Assembly (NCBI GenBank): GCA_910584195.1
Contig: CAJTYV010000003.1
Location: forward strand, 62,001-126,000
Reading direction: 5' to 3'
Length of the DNA stretch: 64,000 bases
Source of the DNA: an uncultured Ruminococcus sp.
GTDB lineage: Bacteria > Bacillota > Clostridia > Oscillospirales > Ruminococcaceae
Shown: positions 9,459 to 18,537 of the stretch, in pieces
Layout: every line of letters starts with the position of its first letter
How positions within the stretch are numbered: the first letter of the stretch is position 1
The notes under the pieces: generated by a model
The model's database searches: none
Seen by the model: only the letters and a program-made list of their open reading frames with translations
What the model was told of the DNA's origin: nothing
Translations under genes and position numbers: made by a program

Positions 9459-9991
9459 CAGATGAATACGCCGTTATTTTCAAGCTCGCCCACCAGATCT
9501 TCTCCGATAAACCCTACATTATAGGGGGTTATAATGTAGGTGAGATTAGCGACCTGCTTCAAGCTTCCGCCGTTTGCATAAGCCACGCCGCCGAGAAAAT
9601 CAATTATTCTTCTCTTGTTTTCAGGCGAAGCGGTCTCCAAATTAAGAACGACCGTCTTTTTAGAAATAAGATGATCGGCAATCTGCTTTGCATCCGTAAA
9701 TGCAGAAGGCTTTACAAGCACAACCTGAAGCTGTGCTGTCGCCTGAATATTAACGACCTTGTTTCTTCTGTTCGCCTCAGCCATAGCCTCTTCGCGTTCC
9801 TGAGGAGTAGTGCCGAAAGAAGATGACGAAGCTGCGGAAGCGGACGATACTGAAGATGACGAAGTCACTCTCGATGAAGAAGATACTCTTTCCGGACGCG
9901 GTTTTTCCTCATAAGAGGGGGTATCGTTAATATCTTCATCATCTTCGTCTGCTGAGAAAAAGAAATCCTTGGCAATATCAAGCAGTTTCAT
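9458..9991 (-). CDS. sepF: SepF, FtsZ-associated division protein
   Basis: A 177-residue protein with the three SepF parts. An N-terminal amphipathic membrane-binding helix (MKLLDIAKDFFF) is followed by an acidic and Ser-rich linker (about 20-75) with runs such as SSSSRVTSSSSVSSAS. A compact C-terminal domain contains LVKPSAFTDAKQIADHL and FLGGVAYANGGSLKQV. SepF polymerises and ties FtsZ to the membrane. Its place just before ylmH and divIVA confirms the assignment. Confidence 0.94.
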   Translation of the reverse strand: MKLLDIAKDFFFSADEDDEDINDTPSYEEKPRPERVSSSSRVTSSSSVSSASAASSSSFGTTPQEREEAMAEANRRNKVVNIQATAQLQVVLVKPSAFTDAKQIADHLISKKTVVLNLETASPENKRRIIDFLGGVAYANGGSLKQVANLTYIITPYNVGFIGEDLVGELENNGVFI

Positions 9992-10048
9992 ATTTATACT
10001 CCAATCTCCGCATTGACCTTTTTATACCGATTCAGAATCAGCATTATC

Positions 10049-10127
10049 TTCTTCCGAATTCATGCGGAGAATTCGGAAGAACACATCATGGTTGTTCTGA
10101 ATTCCGCTAAGCAGCAATTCAAAACAA
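10049..10127. repeat. Two adjacent inverted repeats between yggS and sepF
   Basis: The gap of 155 bases between two operon genes holds a perfect 13-bp stem (TTCTTCCGAATTC at 10049-10061 with its complement at 10069-10081). Directly after it comes a 12-bp stem with one mismatch (10092-10103 with 10116-10127). Neither is followed by a T-run on the minus strand, so they are not classical terminators. They may be mRNA processing or stability structures. Confidence 0.6.
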
Positions 10128-10146
10128 TTCCATATGTTATTTCAAA

Positions 10147-10863
10147 TTAAACGTAATTTCTTGAACCGAAAATACCTGTACCGATTCTGACAACAGTCGA
10201 ACCGTGCTTAACGGCATTGACATAATCATGTGTCATTCCCATTGAAAGTGTCTCCATTGAAATGCCGGTAATCTGCTTGTCCTTTATATTATTGAACAGT
10301 TCCTCCATTTTTCCCAGAAAAATGTCGCTGTTGTCAGGAGGAGGAATGGTCATAAGACCTTTTACCCTTATTCCCTCCATAGGTGCGAGCTGTTCAAGCA
10401 AAGAAATTATTTCATCGGGGGAAACTCCGCTTTTACTGTCCTCTCCGCCGATATTCACCTCGCAAAGCACGTCCATAACCTTATTATGGGCAATTGCAAG
10501 ACGATTTATTTCCTGTGCCAGCCTTAAACTGTCCACAGATTGTATCATATCAACATCGTCAATGATGTATTTGACCTTATTTGTCTGAAGGTGACCGATA
10601 AAATGTATTCTCGGCGGTTTACCGTCAGCAGTGCTCTTATTATAGCTGTCTTTCTTTGAGAGGAACTCCTGTACCCTGTTTTCACCGAGAAGATCAAGAC
10701 CAAATTCAAATACCCAGTTCACAACTTCGGGAGGAACAGTCTTTGTGACTGCCATTATATCCACCTTAACGCTGTCTCTGCGGTATTTATCACACGCCTC
10801 GCTGATATTTCCGCAAATGACTCTGATATTATCCCTGATTCTGTCAAAACTGTAATTATCCAT
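10147..10863 (-). CDS. YggS-family PLP homeostasis protein
   Basis: A 238-residue single-domain PLP-binding protein (YggS/PROSC, YlmE in Bacillus). The Lys that binds pyridoxal phosphate is in DIMAVTKTVPPEVV. The HFIGHLQTNK, LMTIPP and LSMGMTHDY segments are typical of the family. It controls free PLP rather than acting as an enzyme. The start overlaps the stop of the HlyD-like gene by 8 bases. It occupies the normal first position of the ylm cluster. Confidence 0.93.
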   Translation of the reverse strand: MDNYSFDRIRDNIRVICGNISEACDKYRRDSVKVDIMAVTKTVPPEVVNWVFEFGLDLLGENRVQEFLSKKDSYNKSTADGKPPRIHFIGHLQTNKVKYIIDDVDMIQSVDSLRLAQEINRLAIAHNKVMDVLCEVNIGGEDSKSGVSPDEIISLLEQLAPMEGIRVKGLMTIPPPDNSDIFLGKMEELFNNIKDKQITGISMETLSMGMTHDYVNAVKHGSTVVRIGTGIFGSRNYV

Positions 10864-12142
10864 TCAGTTCACCACCTTCGGTTTCTATCATAATATCGTC
10901 ATAAAGAGCAAGATATGAAGGGTCTTCCTCATGCACCTCTGACAGCACGTAGTCGCTGCCCTCGTAAACAACGTCTATTTTCTTGAAAAGCACCTGTTCG
11001 CCTTTCATTATGTACACGCCTTTGGTGTTCACAACAGCCGTACCATCCGGCTCGCCGTCTGAATTTGTGGTCTGCTGTTCCATATCGTCAAAACGGATAG
11101 CTTCTCTGGGAACTTTAAGTCCTCTGTACTCGCCCTTGATAAGCTCGCATGACTCTGCGCGGTGTTCAACAAGAGCCTTGCTGAAACGGCTGCACTCTAT
11201 AATTATAATGCTGACAGATGAATCGGTATCTTCACGTATATCAGTAATTACCGCATCGATCTTTTCATCAGAGGAATCAAATTTAAGTTCAATGCTGTCA
11301 CCAATATTATAAAGCTTGCGCGTATTGTCAATAACTCCGGCGATAAACCAGTTATAGCCGCTTATCATCTTACCGACCAAACCCGGTTCGCTGCTTTTTC
11401 CGTCAACTATACTGCGCAGCTGCTCTACGGTAAGCTTGTCCATGTTATCCGGAGTAAGCTCAGATTCATAACCGTCGCAATAGCTGACGAAATAAGCGGA
11501 TTCATTTGCCGTAACAGTTTCGGAAGGCTTTGCCGTCATGCCTTTAAGCTCCGCAAGACGGGAATTTATGTCAATTATCTGCTGATCAAAACCGTCGACC
11601 TCCTGCGTGATTATCTGGTATGTGCTCATACCGACCACAAGGTTTTCCATTTCATTTCGGAACGCCGAATAATCCTTCATGTCCCTGCTGTATATCAAAG
11701 CACGGTAGCTTTCACTGATATTTGCGGAAAGACTCGCAGGCTGCGCGGACTCGAGAGTACCCGGATTCTGTATCTTTTTGAGTATATCAAGCTCACGCTC
11801 CAGCTGTGCAATCTCACGGCTGCGCATGATCTGTTCATCGTCAGGATAAACCTCCGCTATCACCGTACCGCTGCCGACCTTGCCGCCGTCTGCAATTTTA
11901 TAACTGAGAACTCCGTTTCCGCTGAATGTTACCGGAGTTTCGCTGCGTATAAAAACTCCTCTGAATTTTTCGGAAGAAATAGCATCCGAAAGCAAAGCGG
12001 TTTCTGTGGCAGCCTTCTTATTCTGAAAATTGTAAACTATACTTACAAAAACGATGAGCAGAAGCACCAGCACAAGATTTCTCAGCAGCTTAACAATTAA
12101 ACCGCTGTCCGATCTGCCGCTTTCCGGTTTGTGCGAACCCAT
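10856..12142 (-). CDS. HlyD-like membrane-anchored protein
   Basis: A 428-residue protein with one N-terminal membrane helix (about 20-40; KLLRNLVLVLLLIVFVSIVY) and a large outer part. Lipoyl/barrel-sandwich-like strands occur near residues 60-100 (VLSYKIADGGKVGSGTVIAE) and again near 330-410, around a helical middle region. This is the architecture of HlyD-family periplasmic adaptors. In a Gram-positive cell it would sit outside the membrane. No matching exporter lies next to it. It is 8 bases from hfq and overlaps yggS, so it is an operon member whose role in this division cluster is unknown. Confidence 0.65.
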   Translation of the reverse strand: MGSHKPESGRSDSGLIVKLLRNLVLVLLLIVFVSIVYNFQNKKAATETALLSDAISSEKFRGVFIRSETPVTFSGNGVLSYKIADGGKVGSGTVIAEVYPDDEQIMRSREIAQLERELDILKKIQNPGTLESAQPASLSANISESYRALIYSRDMKDYSAFRNEMENLVVGMSTYQIITQEVDGFDQQIIDINSRLAELKGMTAKPSETVTANESAYFVSYCDGYESELTPDNMDKLTVEQLRSIVDGKSSEPGLVGKMISGYNWFIAGVIDNTRKLYNIGDSIELKFDSSDEKIDAVITDIREDTDSSVSIIIIECSRFSKALVEHRAESCELIKGEYRGLKVPREAIRFDDMEQQTTNSDGEPDGTAVVNTKGVYIMKGEQVLFKKIDVVYEGSDYVLSEVHEEDPSYLALYDDIMIETEGGELNG

Positions 12143-12150
12143 TGTGCCGC

Positions 12151-12396
12151 TCAGTCAGTTTTTTCGGCAGTATCGAGTATAGATACGGCTCTTGCAGGAA
12201 TTATAGTTGAAATAGCATGCTTGTACACAAGCTGCTGTTTACCGTCGCAGTCAAAAATAGCGACATAGCTGTCAAAGCCTCTTACCATACCCTTGAACTG
12301 AAAGCCGTTCGTAAGAATTATCGTAACAACGATTTTCTCCTTACGGCACTGGTTAAGGAAAACGTCCTGCAGGTTGATTGTCTTGTTCATATACAT
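12151..12396 (-). CDS. hfq: RNA chaperone Hfq
   Basis: An 81-residue Sm-like protein. Sm1 is seen as VTIILTNGFQFKGMVRGFDS and Sm2 as YKHAISTIIPAR, whose YKHA matches the usual hexamer-interface motif. The N-terminal LQDVFLNQCRKE helix is standard. It should bind A- and U-rich RNA as a hexamer. It follows miaA, as in Bacillus and many other bacteria. The short length with no long tail is normal for Firmicutes. A TATAAT directly after the miaA stop hints at an extra promoter, but no good -35 box is visible. Confidence 0.95.
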   Translation of the reverse strand: MYMNKTINLQDVFLNQCRKEKIVVTIILTNGFQFKGMVRGFDSYVAIFDCDGKQQLVYKHAISTIIPARAVSILDTAEKTD

Positions 12397-12468
12397 TCTC
12401 CGTTCTTTTTATATTGTTCTACACGTCTTAAATTTATTTATAGATAAAAATAGACACTATACATTATA

Positions 12469-13416
12469 TCACATTATTCCGTATTTTGCTATAGCTTTTT
12501 GGGATTTTTCAAAAATTTCACATTTTTTACTAAAATCATCCGTAATTATCCATTCAATACTGTCATTTTTTCTAAACCATGTAAGCTGTCTTTTGGCGTA
12601 GTGTCTTGTTTCCTGCTTGATTTTATCTATACAGTCCGCCAAAGTCATTGTATTTTCAAAATATGGTATGAGTTCTTTATATCCTATAGCGTTTGCGGCG
12701 GTCTTCAACGAAGAAGAACGCCATAGCTCCCGAGCCTCCTCAACAAGTCCTGCCTTTACCATTTCATCGACCCTATGATTTATCCTGTCGTAAAGCACGG
12801 CGCGGTCAGCGGAATTAAGTCCGAGTATCAGCGATTCGTAAGGACTTTCGGCAAGACGGCTTTCGGCTTTAAGCTCGCTGAATTTTCTTCCCGAAGCATG
12901 AATTACCTCCAACGCCCGCACTACGCGGACAAGGTTGTTCATGTGGATATTTTCAGCCGCCTCGGGATCTGCCGAAAGAAGCTTATCGTACAGTGCGGCA
13001 TTGCCGTTTTCTTCCGCATATCGGTATAGCTCTTTACGATATGCTTCATCGCTTTTTATTTCTGAAAAATTTACGTTATTCAGCAGAGAATCAATATAAA
13101 GTCCCGTACCGCCCACGATTATCGGAAGCTTTCCGCGGCTGAGGATCTCCCCTATCTTTTCATGCGCAAGCTTTACGTAGTCCGCCGCGCTGAAGGTCAC
13201 GCTGCGGTCAAGAAAATCTATAAGATGATGCGGAACGCCTTTCATTTCCTCCGCAGAGGGTTTAGCGGAAGCTATGTCCATTCCCTTGTATATCTGCATG
13301 GAATCGGCTGAAATTACTTCGCCGCCCAAAGCGATAGCAAGCTCAACGCCCAGCCATGTTTTTCCGCTTGCAGTAGGACCGCATACCGCAAGAACTTTAG
13401 GTTTGCTTTTTGCCAT
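12469..13416 (-). CDS. miaA: tRNA dimethylallyltransferase
   Basis: About 315 residues. The P-loop is VCGPTASGKTWLG at the N-terminus, followed by ISADSMQIYKGMDIASAKP, PHHLIDFLD and VGGTGLYIDSLL, all family signatures. The enzyme adds a dimethylallyl group to A37 of tRNAs reading UNN codons; MiaB, also in this operon, then methylthiolates the same base. I chose the ATG behind AAGGAGGG; a longer frame starts inside the end of mutL and lacks support. The gap to mutL is 23 bases. Confidence 0.95.
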   Translation of the reverse strand: MAKSKPKVLAVCGPTASGKTWLGVELAIALGGEVISADSMQIYKGMDIASAKPSAEEMKGVPHHLIDFLDRSVTFSAADYVKLAHEKIGEILSRGKLPIIVGGTGLYIDSLLNNVNFSEIKSDEAYRKELYRYAEENGNAALYDKLLSADPEAAENIHMNNLVRVVRALEVIHASGRKFSELKAESRLAESPYESLILGLNSADRAVLYDRINHRVDEMVKAGLVEEARELWRSSSLKTAANAIGYKELIPYFENTMTLADCIDKIKQETRHYAKRQLTWFRKNDSIEWIITDDFSKKCEIFEKSQKAIAKYGIM

Positions 13417-13439
13417 AACATACCCTCCTTCATTGAAAC

Positions 13440-15419
13440 TCAGCTTCTTTTGAATTGATGATCTATATTTGCTTTTGTCATGGTAAACATTACGGGTCTG
13501 CCATGAGGACAATGACGTATCTTTTCATCTGTAAATATCTGCTCCGCCAATGCTTTCATTTCCTCATGAGTACTTTTGTCATGCGCTTTAACCGCAGCTT
13601 TGCATGCCATATTATGCAGAACGTCGTCCAAATAACCCGACTGTGGATTCTGCTTGTGCATCAGCAGATTTTCCGCTACCTCGCATATGATCCCTTCGGC
13701 ATCGGAATTCATAATAAAAGTAGGCAAAGCGGAAACAATTACGCATGGCTTTTCACTGAAATTAAAGGAAAATCCAAGATCTTCCAGAAGCTCCGTATTA
13801 TTTTCAAGCGCGTCTGTCTCCTCTGAGGTCAGCAAAAGCTTTATACCGACAAGAAGCTTTTGACTGTACTGCCGACAGTTTCGGCTTTTCAGCCTTTCGA
13901 AAATAATACGCTCGTGGGCGGCATGCTTATCTATTATTACCAGTTTCCCCTCACTTTCCACAATTACATACAATCCGAACGCCTCGCCAACAACTTTTAT
14001 TTCGGGAACATTTGGCTGCTCGGCTTCCGCATCAGGGAAATTGTCAGACTCATCTTTTTTCTCAAAGGAACTTACGTTAAGGTACTTGAATCCCTCGTCC
14101 GCCGCTTCCGCTGCCGCACGAACTGCTTTCAGATCAAGCTTTTCAAGCTCAAGCAAGCGGCGGTCGTCTTTGGTTTCACTTCTCATTACCGCATATTCTG
14201 TTCTTTCTGCGGACTTTTCATCAAGTCCGTTCCATTCGGCAACAGGTTCCGCGGAGCTCATAAGCGATTCAGGAGGTTCTGGAGGCATAATTTTGGTTTC
14301 CCTAAGTTCCTCCTCCTTTTTGGCTATCTCTGAAACGGGCGTGAACATTATTTCCTGCTGAACAGAGGTCTCGGGTTCTTCACGGCTGAACCAATCGCGC
14401 TGTTCTTTTGTCTCAAATTCGTATATAAGTCCGCCGCTGATAAAAGCGTTCTTCACAGCGAAATAAACAGCGTTAGTCACGCTTTTTTCATCAGTAAAGC
14501 GAACCTCCGCCTTAGTCGGGTGGATATTCACATCGAGCATTGACGGATGCATTTCTATCATAAGAACACACGCCGGAAAGCGTCCCGTCATTATCATATT
14601 TTCGTAGGCGTTTTCCAGTGCAGAGGAGCAGAGACGTGATCTCACATATCTGCCGTTTATGAAAAAATTCTGAAAAGCCCTGTTGAATTTTGCATACAGC
14701 GGCTTCACCGTATAACCGCTAACTCTGATGCCGTCCGCCTCATATTCCACAGGAAGCAGATCGCGGGCAAAATCCTTGCCAAAGACGGCATATACGGCAG
14801 AATACAGCTCGCCGTCCCCTGCGGAATTGAATTCCATACGATTATCCCTTATCATTTTTACGGCAATATCGGGATGCGACAGAGCTATTTTCTGCACTAT
14901 ATTGCTTACGGCATTAGCTTCTGTAACGTCCTTTTTCATAAACTTCGCGCGGGCAGGAACGTTAAAAAATATATCCCTTATAATTATTGTCGTTCCGTTG
15001 GGACAGCCGCTTTTTTCATGCCTCTTTTCTTCGCTGCCCTCGATGGAATATACCGTTCCGTAAGTTTCATCTTTCTGTTTTGTCATGATCTCTGCCCTTG
15101 ACACAGCGCAGATTGAAGCAAGAGCTTCTCCCCTGAAACCGAGCGTATATATATTATCCAAATCGTATTTTGATACTATCTTGCTTGTGGCATGACGAAG
15201 AAACGCCTTAGGAACATCTTCATAAGAAATTCCGCAGCCATCGTCCGTTACGCGCATATAGGTCGAACCGCCGTTTTTTATTTCAACGGTAATGTGCTTT
15301 GCGCCCGAATCTATAGAATTTTCCACAAGTTCTTTAACCACCGAGGAGGGCCGTTCGATGACCTCTCCTGCGGCGATAAGCTCGGATATTTCTTTGCTCA
15401 GTACGTTTATTGAGGGCAT
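13440..15419 (-). CDS. mutL: DNA mismatch repair protein MutL
   Basis: A 659-residue protein. The GHKL ATPase motifs are NSIDSGA, DDGCGI (59-64) and GFRGEAL (94-100). The C-terminal part carries a DKHAAHERIIFE motif, the metal-binding endonuclease site of MutL proteins from bacteria without MutH, and a late CPHGRPV segment. It should therefore nick DNA itself after MutS recognition. A long Glu- and Ser-rich linker joins the two halves. Ribosome binding site AAAGGAG. It lies in the standard mutS-mutL-miaA-hfq order. Confidence 0.96.
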   Translation of the reverse strand: MPSINVLSKEISELIAAGEVIERPSSVVKELVENSIDSGAKHITVEIKNGGSTYMRVTDDGCGISYEDVPKAFLRHATSKIVSKYDLDNIYTLGFRGEALASICAVSRAEIMTKQKDETYGTVYSIEGSEEKRHEKSGCPNGTTIIIRDIFFNVPARAKFMKKDVTEANAVSNIVQKIALSHPDIAVKMIRDNRMEFNSAGDGELYSAVYAVFGKDFARDLLPVEYEADGIRVSGYTVKPLYAKFNRAFQNFFINGRYVRSRLCSSALENAYENMIMTGRFPACVLMIEMHPSMLDVNIHPTKAEVRFTDEKSVTNAVYFAVKNAFISGGLIYEFETKEQRDWFSREEPETSVQQEIMFTPVSEIAKKEEELRETKIMPPEPPESLMSSAEPVAEWNGLDEKSAERTEYAVMRSETKDDRRLLELEKLDLKAVRAAAEAADEGFKYLNVSSFEKKDESDNFPDAEAEQPNVPEIKVVGEAFGLYVIVESEGKLVIIDKHAAHERIIFERLKSRNCRQYSQKLLVGIKLLLTSEETDALENNTELLEDLGFSFNFSEKPCVIVSALPTFIMNSDAEGIICEVAENLLMHKQNPQSGYLDDVLHNMACKAAVKAHDKSTHEEMKALAEQIFTDEKIRHCPHGRPVMFTMTKANIDHQFKRS

Positions 15420-15465
15420 TTTTTACTCCTTTCCCGATCACTGTCTACCAAAATAGCTCAAATCC

Positions 15466-15876
15466 TCACGCCCAACTTTGAAGCGTATTTATAAGCGATT
15501 CCATATTTTCTTTCTGCTCGGGAAATTCACCCGTTAAAACCTTTGGTACAACAGAAATGTCAAAACGACACTTCTTTCCTTCCGAAAGAAATTCTATCTT
15601 AATGGTTTGAACGCCTAAAAGCAGAGCTTTACTGATTTTCAGCGACCTTACGCTTGTCATGGGTATTTCATACAGATTTTCCACCATAAAAACATTGTAA
15701 TCCGCAATAATAAGACTGTTCCTGTCTGAAATTGCAGCAAATCCGGCATGAATATTTTTCTTTGATGCAAAAAATCCCGTCATATTACAAACAGACACAG
15801 AAATAGGATAGCTGTATCCTGCATCAAATTTATCAAGAGCGGCATACATATCCTCTGTTTTAAATGTAAGTTTCAT
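15466..15876 (-). CDS. Unrecognised 136-residue protein between mutS and mutL
   Basis: No family recognised. The protein is soluble and rich in alternating strand-like segments (NSLIIADYNVFMVENLYEIP, then QTIKIEFLSEGKKCRFDISV), ending in a predicted helix with Trp at the end (NMESLINTLQSWA). A strand series closed by one helix recalls bacterial PH-like folds, but this is only a resemblance. It sits 17 bases after mutS and 46 before mutL, so it must be co-transcribed with them. The start has a plausible AGGAGA site. Confidence 0.7.
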   Translation of the reverse strand: MKLTFKTEDMYAALDKFDAGYSYPISVSVCNMTGFFASKKNIHAGFAAISDRNSLIIADYNVFMVENLYEIPMTSVRSLKISKALLLGVQTIKIEFLSEGKKCRFDISVVPKVLTGEFPEQKENMESLINTLQSWA

Positions 15877-15893
15877 AATAGTTCTCCTAATTA

Positions 15894-18509
15894 TTATGTA
15901 ATAAGATTTATCATATCTTTCAGAAGCTCACGGCATTCGGTATCGGTAAGCTCGTCAATGTTTGTTTTCTCAAGCATTTCAAGAGCCGCTTCACGGTTCA
16001 CACTGCCGAAGCTTATCTGCTCGCTCTGTTCAGATGAACGGGATTTTTCCGTCCTGTGCGCCGTCTCCATTTCAATCAGAAGCTCACGGGCACGAGCAAC
16101 TACTTTCGGGGGAAGCCCCGCAAGCTTTGCAACGTCAACTCCGTAGCTTTCATCAACTCCGCCTCTTACTATCTTGCGCAGAAAGCGTATACTGCCGCCA
16201 TGCTTGTTTACTGCTATGCTGTAGTTTTTAACGCCTTCAAGCTCATTCTCCAAGCCTATAAGCTCATGATAATGAGTTGCGAAAAGAGTCTTGCAGCCTA
16301 ATTTTTTGCCGGAACATATATACTCTGCAACAGCTCTTGCGATGCTCACGCCGTCAAAGGTCGATGTACCTCTTCCGACCTCGTCAAGTATAACGAGACT
16401 GTTCGGAGTGGCGTTTTTCAGAATATCAGCGACTTCGCTCATTTCCACCATAAAGGTAGACTGTCCTGCTGTAAGATCGTCGGACGCGCCAACTCTTGTG
16501 AATATCTTGTCGACCACTGAGATTTTAGCGGAATCCGCAGGCACAAAGCAGCCGATCTGCGCCATGAGGACGATAAGCGCAGTCTGCCTCATATATGTAG
16601 ATTTACCGGACATATTCGGACCTGTGATGACCGACATACGGTTTGATCTATTATCAATATATATATCATTGGGAACGAACATCTCGTCCTTCAGCATAAG
16701 CTCCACAACGGGATGACGTCCGCCCTTTATATCTATCGAACCGTCTATGGAAATATCCGGCTTTACGTACATATTGCGCAGAGACGTTTCTGCAAAGGAA
16801 CACAGCACGTCCACCGCCGCAACAGCCGAAGCTGTCTGCTGAACCGAAGCAAGCTTTGTTGCAAGAAAATCTCGTACCTCCGCAAAAATATCAGCTTCAA
16901 GAGAGAGCGCCTTATCCTTTGCGCCGAGAATAGCGTTTTCAGCGTTTTTCAGTTCCTCTGTAATGAAACGTTCGGCGTTTGCAAGAGTCTGCTTGCGTAT
17001 CCAGCCCTCCGGGATAAGATCGTAATAAGACCTTGTAACTTCCAGATAATAGCCGAATACCCTGTTGAAACCGATTTTCAGATTCTTGATGCCCGTAGCT
17101 TCTTTTTCGCGCTGTTCGATACCGTCTATTATTTCCTTACCGTGGGTCATTATGTGGCGCAGCTTGTCAAGCTCCTCATTGAAGCCGTCCTTTATCACTC
17201 CGCCGTCCTTTACAGATACGGGCGGTTCGTCAGTCACGGCATTCTCAACAAGGCGGACTATCTCTCCCAAATCGGAAATTTCGCTGTTGTATTTTGCCAA
17301 AAGCTTAGAGTCCGTCAGCTTTGAAAGTTCCTCTTTCAGCAATGGCAGCTGCATTGCCGTTGCTGAAAGCGATTTAACGTCCCTCGGAGTTGCAGACTTA
17401 TACATTATCTTCGTCATAAGACGCTCCAAATCGTAAGTACGATCAAGCAGTTCCGATATATCGGACAAAATAATGTTTTTACCGTACAACGCCTCAACAG
17501 CGTCGAGCCGTTCGATTATACGCGCCGGACTTTTAAGGGGCTGCTCTATCCAGTTTTTCAGCATTCGCCGTCCCATTGAAGTTCTTGTGGAATCAAGAAC
17601 CCACAAAAGAGAACCTTTTTTCTCTTTATTTCGCAATGTTTCGGTAAGCTCCAGATTACGGCGGGCATTAAGATCAAGACCCATAAAAGATTCGCCATTG
17701 AGAAGATTCAGCGATGTAAACCGTGAAACGGTAGTTTTCTGAGTATCCCTTATATAATCGAAAAGTCCGCACAGCGCGGAACAATCCGCACCGTTTGCGG
17801 AAACACCCAGTTCCTCCACAGAGTTTACACCAAAAACTTCACAGACATTTGAACGCTGCTTTTCCGGAGCGAAACACTCACTGTCACGAAGCGTTACCGT
17901 GCAGTTAAGGCGAACTTTTATAAATTCCGCCGCCGCTTTGAGCGACAAAAAGCTCTCCGGAAATATCACCTCCGCAGGCTGACAACGCGAAAGCTCATTG
18001 ATAACGCCCTGTTCAAAATCTTTGCCGTTAAAAAAGCTGAGGTCGGCTTCGCCGGTGGAAATATCCGCCGAAGCTGTACCGCAGGTCTTACTTTCTTCGT
18101 CAAAAAAAATACTGCATATGTAATTGTTTTCGCCGTCATCAAGCATTCCCGATTCTGTGACCGTACCCGGAGTGACTACGCGGATAACGTCACGTACTAC
18201 GATTCCCTTGGTTTCAGAAGGATCTGTAAGCTGTTCGCATACGGCGACCTTTCTGCCCATATCTATAAGCCGCTTGATGTACATATCTGCCGAATGATAC
18301 GGTATTCCGCACATTGGAGCGCGTTCTTCAAGTCCGCAGTCTCTGCCTGTGAGAGTAAGCTCCAGCAGCTTTGAGACCATGATAGCATCGTCAAAGAACA
18401 TTTCATAAAAATCTCCCAAACGGAAAAATAATATGCAGTCTTTATACTTGTCTTTCACCTCAAAATACTGCTGCATCATCGGTGAAATTTTGCTTCTGTC
18501 TACCTCCAT
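15894..18509 (-). CDS. mutS: DNA mismatch repair protein MutS
   Basis: About 871 residues, usual length for MutS1. The N-terminal mismatch-binding Phe-x-Glu is seen in FRLGDFYEMFFDDA. The ATPase has Walker A GPNMSGKST, the LVILDEVGRGTSTFDG Walker B/signature and the FATHYHEL switch. The start was moved to the ATG seven bases behind AAGGAG; a frame opening 36 codons upstream would overlap the ymcA-like gene and begins with an unconserved tail. It works with MutL in post-replicative repair. Confidence 0.96.
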   Translation of the reverse strand: MEVDRSKISPMMQQYFEVKDKYKDCILFFRLGDFYEMFFDDAIMVSKLLELTLTGRDCGLEERAPMCGIPYHSADMYIKRLIDMGRKVAVCEQLTDPSETKGIVVRDVIRVVTPGTVTESGMLDDGENNYICSIFFDEESKTCGTASADISTGEADLSFFNGKDFEQGVINELSRCQPAEVIFPESFLSLKAAAEFIKVRLNCTVTLRDSECFAPEKQRSNVCEVFGVNSVEELGVSANGADCSALCGLFDYIRDTQKTTVSRFTSLNLLNGESFMGLDLNARRNLELTETLRNKEKKGSLLWVLDSTRTSMGRRMLKNWIEQPLKSPARIIERLDAVEALYGKNIILSDISELLDRTYDLERLMTKIMYKSATPRDVKSLSATAMQLPLLKEELSKLTDSKLLAKYNSEISDLGEIVRLVENAVTDEPPVSVKDGGVIKDGFNEELDKLRHIMTHGKEIIDGIEQREKEATGIKNLKIGFNRVFGYYLEVTRSYYDLIPEGWIRKQTLANAERFITEELKNAENAILGAKDKALSLEADIFAEVRDFLATKLASVQQTASAVAAVDVLCSFAETSLRNMYVKPDISIDGSIDIKGGRHPVVELMLKDEMFVPNDIYIDNRSNRMSVITGPNMSGKSTYMRQTALIVLMAQIGCFVPADSAKISVVDKIFTRVGASDDLTAGQSTFMVEMSEVADILKNATPNSLVILDEVGRGTSTFDGVSIARAVAEYICSGKKLGCKTLFATHYHELIGLENELEGVKNYSIAVNKHGGSIRFLRKIVRGGVDESYGVDVAKLAGLPPKVVARARELLIEMETAHRTEKSRSSEQSEQISFGSVNREAALEMLEKTNIDELTDTECRELLKDMINLIT

Positions 18510-18537
18510 GAGCATTCTCCTTTCTTTACGTCTGATC

